A DNA stretch of 64,000 nucleotides, taken from the NCBI GenBank assembly GCA_963693105.1, contig OY843752.1, positions 372,001-436,000 of the forward strand. The letters run 5' to 3'. The position numbers and the translations under genes were made by a program. How positions within the stretch are numbered: the first letter of the stretch is position 1; each line of letters opens with the position of its first letter. Source of the stretch: Oxydemutator sp963693105. GTDB taxonomy: Bacteria > Pseudomonadota > Gammaproteobacteria > Poriferisulfidales > Oxydemutatoraceae. The notes beneath the pieces were generated by a model that saw only the letters and a list, made by a program, of their open reading frames with translations, was not told the DNA's origin and did no database searches. Below, piece by piece: positions 61,335 to 64,000 of this stretch.

Positions 61335-61744
61335 GGCGCGTGAAAAGTTCGTCGCCGAACCGCGTCCGCGGCTTCACGTTGATCGAATTGATCGCGGTCA
61401 TCGCCATCGTCGCCGTGCTGGTCACCACGGCGATTCCGGCGTACCGCGCCTACGGCGAGAAACTGGCGGTGCTGGACGCGCGCAACAAACTGATGGAGTT
61501 GATGCACCTGGAAAACGACTACTTCGCCAGGAAAGCGGCCTACACCGTGCGCCTGGTGCAAGACCTGGGCATCGACAACACGCTGTCGGACAACGGGCGC
61601 TACCGCATCACCGGCGCCCCCTGCGGCGGTGGCATCGGCGACTGCGTCCAGCTGTCGGCGACGCCGGTGCGCGGCGATTCGGGGCTGACGGTGCTGACGT
61701 TGAACTCACGCGGCGTTCACAAGCCGAAAAAGTTATGGCGCTGA
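61331..61744 (+). CDS. PilE-like type IV minor pilin
   Basis: 137 residues from GTG 61331, which overlaps the PilX-like stop (GTGA). Prepilin site V-R-G|F-T-L-I-E-L-I-A-V-I-A-I-V-A-V-L with Glu5 of the mature protein, then A-I-P-A-Y-R-A-Y. A C-terminal Cys pair (A-P-C-G-G…G-D-C-V) could form the D-region disulfide. A long extension of the frame upstream is shadow. It converges on topA with 23 bp between stops. Confidence 0.85.
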   Translation: MRRVKSSSPNRVRGFTLIELIAVIAIVAVLVTTAIPAYRAYGEKLAVLDARNKLMELMHLENDYFARKAAYTVRLVQDLGIDNTLSDNGRYRITGAPCGGGIGDCVQLSATPVRGDSGLTVLTLNSRGVHKPKKLWR

Positions 61745-61767
61745 CGCGGCGCCGGGCCGGAGGCGGC

Positions 61768-64000
61768 TCAGGTCTTTTTCTTTGTCGAAGGGCGGCGTTT
61801 TTTCGCGGTGGCGGACTTTTTTTTGCGCGGCGTCTTCCTGCCGGCGGATTTCTTCGCGGATTTCTTTGCGGATTTCTTCGTGTATTTTTTCCTGGCCGGC
61901 GCTTTCTCGATCAACTCCCTGCATTCCTCCAGCGTCAATTCCGACGGCTCGCGGTCCTTCGGAACGCTCGCGTTCTTGGTGCCGTCCGTAACGTACGGCC
62001 CGTAGCGGCCGTTCAACACCCGCACGCCGGCTTCGGCGAAATCCAGTATCAGTTTTTTCGCGTCCTCCCGCTTTTTCTCCTCGACCAGCTCCAGCGCGCG
62101 CGCGGCGCTGATCTCGTACGGGTCGTCTTCGCGGATGGAAACATACTTGTCGCCGTACTGGACATACGGGCCGTAACGCCCGACGCCGACCCGCATCGGC
62201 TCCCCCTGCGGCGTCTCGCCCAGATCGCGCGGCAATTTGAACAACTCCAGCGCATCTTCAAGCGCAATCGTCTCCGGCGTCTGGCCTTTGCGCAGACTCG
62301 CAAACCGCGGCTTTTCATCGTCGTCAGCCGAGCCGATCTGCGCGAAAGGACCATAGCGTCCGTAGCGCACAAGAACGGGCTTGCCGGTCTTCGGATCCGC
62401 TCCGAGCTCGCGCGCCTGCGACGCCTCCTGCTTGCTGATGGTCGCCTTGTCGTCCACCTGCCGCTTGAACGGATGCCAGAAATCATCGAGCAGCGGCACC
62501 CACTCCTTTTCGCCGCGTGACACGGCGTCGAGCGAGTCCTCGAGACGCGCGGTGAAGTTGTAGTCCACGTACTGCGTGAAATGCTCGGTCAGAAAGCGGT
62601 TGACGAGGCGCCCCGTCGGCGTCGGCTGGAAACGCCGTTTTTCGAGCGTCGCGTATTCGCGGTTTTGCAATGTCGAGATGATGCTGGCGTAGGTCGAGGG
62701 CCGGCCAATGCCGTATTCCTCAAGCGTCTTGATCAGCGTCGCCTCGTTGTAGCGCGGCGGCGGCTCGGTGAAGTGCTGCCCCGGGACAATCTCCTGCACC
62801 GCGACCCGCTCGCCTTCCTCGAGCGGCGGCAGTTTCTTCTCTTTGGCGTCGGCGTCTTTTTTCGGCGCTTCAGAAATCTCGTCCTGGCTTTCGGTGTACA
62901 CCATCATGAAACCCGGATCGCGGACGGTCGAGCCGGTGGCGCGGAAAGTGCAGCCGCCGCCGCACGAGAAATCCACCGCCACGGTGTCGAGCGTGGCGGG
63001 AATCATCTGGCAGGCGACCGCGCGCTTCCAGATCAGGTCGTAGAGTCTGAACTGATCGTCGCTCAAGTGCCGCCGGACCTCTTCCGGCGCTTGCGCCGCC
63101 GAGGTCGGGCGGATGGCCTCGTGCGCCTCCTGCGCGTTCTTCGAGCGGGTCTTGTAGAGGTTCGGCGAGGCCGGCAGCTGCTCCTTGCCGAAGCGCGACG
63201 CGATGGTGTCCCTCAGGTCCTCGACGGCCTCGCGTGCGAGCGTCACCGAGTCCGTGCGCATGTAGGTAATCAGGCCGACCGGGCCGGAACCCAGGTCCAC
63301 GCCCTCGTAGAGTTGCTGGGCGATGCGCATCGTGTGCGATGAGCGGAAACGGAGCTTGCGCGAACCTTCCTGTTGCAACGTCGAGGTGATGAACGGCGGC
63401 GCCGGGCGGCGCTTGCGCTGTTTCTTTTCGCAGCGCACCACCGGCATTTGTGCGCCGGCGCCTTCCTCGATCTGCCGGCACAGCCGGTGCGCGTGCTCCT
63501 CGTCGGCGATGTCGAACTGTTCGAGTTTCGCGCCTTCGGCCTCGATCAGTTTCGCGGTGAAAGCCGTGCCCTCCTTCTCCATCTGCGCCTCGATGGTCCA
63601 GTACTCGCGCGACTGGAACGCCTCGATTTCCTCCTCGCGCTCGACAATCAGGCGCAACGCCGGGCTTTGCACGCGCCCCGCCGACAGGCCGCCGGAAACC
63701 TTGCGCCACAACAACGGCGACAGATTGAAGCCGACCAGGTAATCGAGGGCGCGGCGCGCCTGTTGCGCGTTGACGAGGTCGTCCGACAATTCGCGCGGGT
63801 GGGCGATGGCCTCCTGCACGGCGCGCCTGGTAATCTCATGGAACACGACCCGATAGACGTTCTTGTTCCGGAGCGCATCCCGCTCCCTCAGAATTTCGTA
63901 GAGATGCCACGAGATGGCCTCGCCTTCGCGGTCGGGGTCGGTCGCCAGATAGAGATTGTCGGCCTTCTTGAGCTGGCGCACGATGTTGTTGACGTGCTTG
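61768..64000 (-). CDS. topA: DNA topoisomerase I (5' end outside window)
   Basis: Relaxes negative supercoils; type IA. About 744 C-terminal residues are visible and the frame is open to the window edge; roughly 110 N-terminal residues (start of the TOPRIM domain) are missing. Seen: D-P-D-R-E-G-E-A-I-S-W-H (end of TOPRIM), S-A-G-R-V-Q-S-P-A-L-R, the catalytic tyrosine in G-L-I-T-Y-M-R-T-D-S, H-E-A-I-R-P-T, and Y-G-I-G-R-P-S-T-Y-A. The C-terminus has several R-Y-G-P-Y/F repeats (topoisomerase C-terminal repeat) and a Lys-rich tail with K-K-S-A repeated. The Cys4 zinc fingers of E. coli TopA are absent. Confidence 0.96.
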   Translation of the reverse strand, partial: KHVNNIVRQLKKADNLYLATDPDREGEAISWHLYEILRERDALRNKNVYRVVFHEITRRAVQEAIAHPRELSDDLVNAQQARRALDYLVGFNLSPLLWRKVSGGLSAGRVQSPALRLIVEREEEIEAFQSREYWTIEAQMEKEGTAFTAKLIEAEGAKLEQFDIADEEHAHRLCRQIEEGAGAQMPVVRCEKKQRKRRPAPPFITSTLQQEGSRKLRFRSSHTMRIAQQLYEGVDLGSGPVGLITYMRTDSVTLAREAVEDLRDTIASRFGKEQLPASPNLYKTRSKNAQEAHEAIRPTSAAQAPEEVRRHLSDDQFRLYDLIWKRAVACQMIPATLDTVAVDFSCGGGCTFRATGSTVRDPGFMMVYTESQDEISEAPKKDADAKEKKLPPLEEGERVAVQEIVPGQHFTEPPPRYNEATLIKTLEEYGIGRPSTYASIISTLQNREYATLEKRRFQPTPTGRLVNRFLTEHFTQYVDYNFTARLEDSLDAVSRGEKEWVPLLDDFWHPFKRQVDDKATISKQEASQARELGADPKTGKPVLVRYGRYGPFAQIGSADDDEKPRFASLRKGQTPETIALEDALELFKLPRDLGETPQGEPMRVGVGRYGPYVQYGDKYVSIREDDPYEISAARALELVEEKKREDAKKLILDFAEAGVRVLNGRYGPYVTDGTKNASVPKDREPSELTLEECRELIEKAPARKKYTKKSAKKSAKKSAGRKTPRKKKSATAKKRRPSTKKKT

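Overview
The window looks like a piece of chromosome from a G+C-rich, uncultivated-type gammaproteobacterium. The gene order ribF-ileS-lspA-ispH, the run tsaC-hemF-hemB-aroE followed by a yrdA-type gamma-carbonic anhydrase, glyQ-glyS-gmhB, and type IV minor pilins all point that way. This placement is inferred from gene content; no marker gene was compared. By eye, most of the window is in the mid-60s % G+C. The first ~4.86 kb (clearly AT-richer) and the block at ~49.3-51.1 kb (moderately AT-richer) stand out as accessory DNA.

Layout. 1-4842: part of a restriction/defence-type cassette (C-terminal part of a MORC/MutL-like GHKL ATPase, a Z1-domain helicase-like ATPase, a PD-(D/E)XK protein of the DUF4420 type, and a convergent Vsr endonuclease). 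4900-13368: housekeeping genes: nadA, two lipoproteins, a divergent selenium pair (selD / mnmH), glyQS, gmhB. 13382-44024, minus strand: two secreted-peptide-like genes (P1, P2) and, just upstream of P2, an enormous gene of about 29.4 kb. It encodes a roughly 9,790-residue surface protein built from about 55 Calx-beta-like repeats plus PKD/REJ-like domains, with a Sec signal and a Gly-rich/hydrophobic/Arg C-terminal anchor. As written it carries one 1-bp frameshift at ~20500, on the boundary of a ~2.2-kb internal tandem repeat. 44079-49279: ribF, ileS, lspA, ispH. 49301-51023: three overlapping unknown genes on the minus strand. 51212-51287: tRNA-Ala(CGC). 51306-52616: a GT92-like glycosyltransferase. 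52660-55971: tsaC, hemF, hemB, aroE, each start overlapping the previous stop or coding end. 55952-59725: a ~1.17-kb unit repeated three times, each containing a peptide gene (P3, P4, P5) and a gamma-carbonic anhydrase gene (two truncated copies, one complete). 59843-61744: three type IV minor pilin genes. 61768-64000: topA, running off the window.

The most interesting content is the family of five paralogous small proteins (P1-P5). All five share a leader-like N-terminal region with a QNT(A/G)DE(M/L)NI-type block. Four of them have a classical double-glycine site (ISGG/LSGG/IAGG) followed by a 90-100 residue Gly/Ala/Val-rich, glycine-zipper-like segment and a conserved C-terminus (VGVGLxx or VNVGLxx). 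The leader block resembles the nitrile-hydratase-like leader peptide (NHLP) family used by proteusin-type and related peptide natural products. Three of the genes carry a poly-G run of 8, 11 or 21 bases close to the start codon, as expected of phase-variable loci. No processing or export gene is in the window, so the cognate machinery, if any, is elsewhere.

How the parts may work together (inference): P2 starts 32 bp after the stop of the giant surface-protein gene on the same strand, so the two may be co-transcribed. P3-P5 have been expanded by tandem duplication inside an otherwise conserved aroE-yrdA neighbourhood. A repetitive cell-surface protein, a set of possibly switchable glycine-zipper peptides and a defence cassette together suggest a lineage investing in cell-cell interaction.
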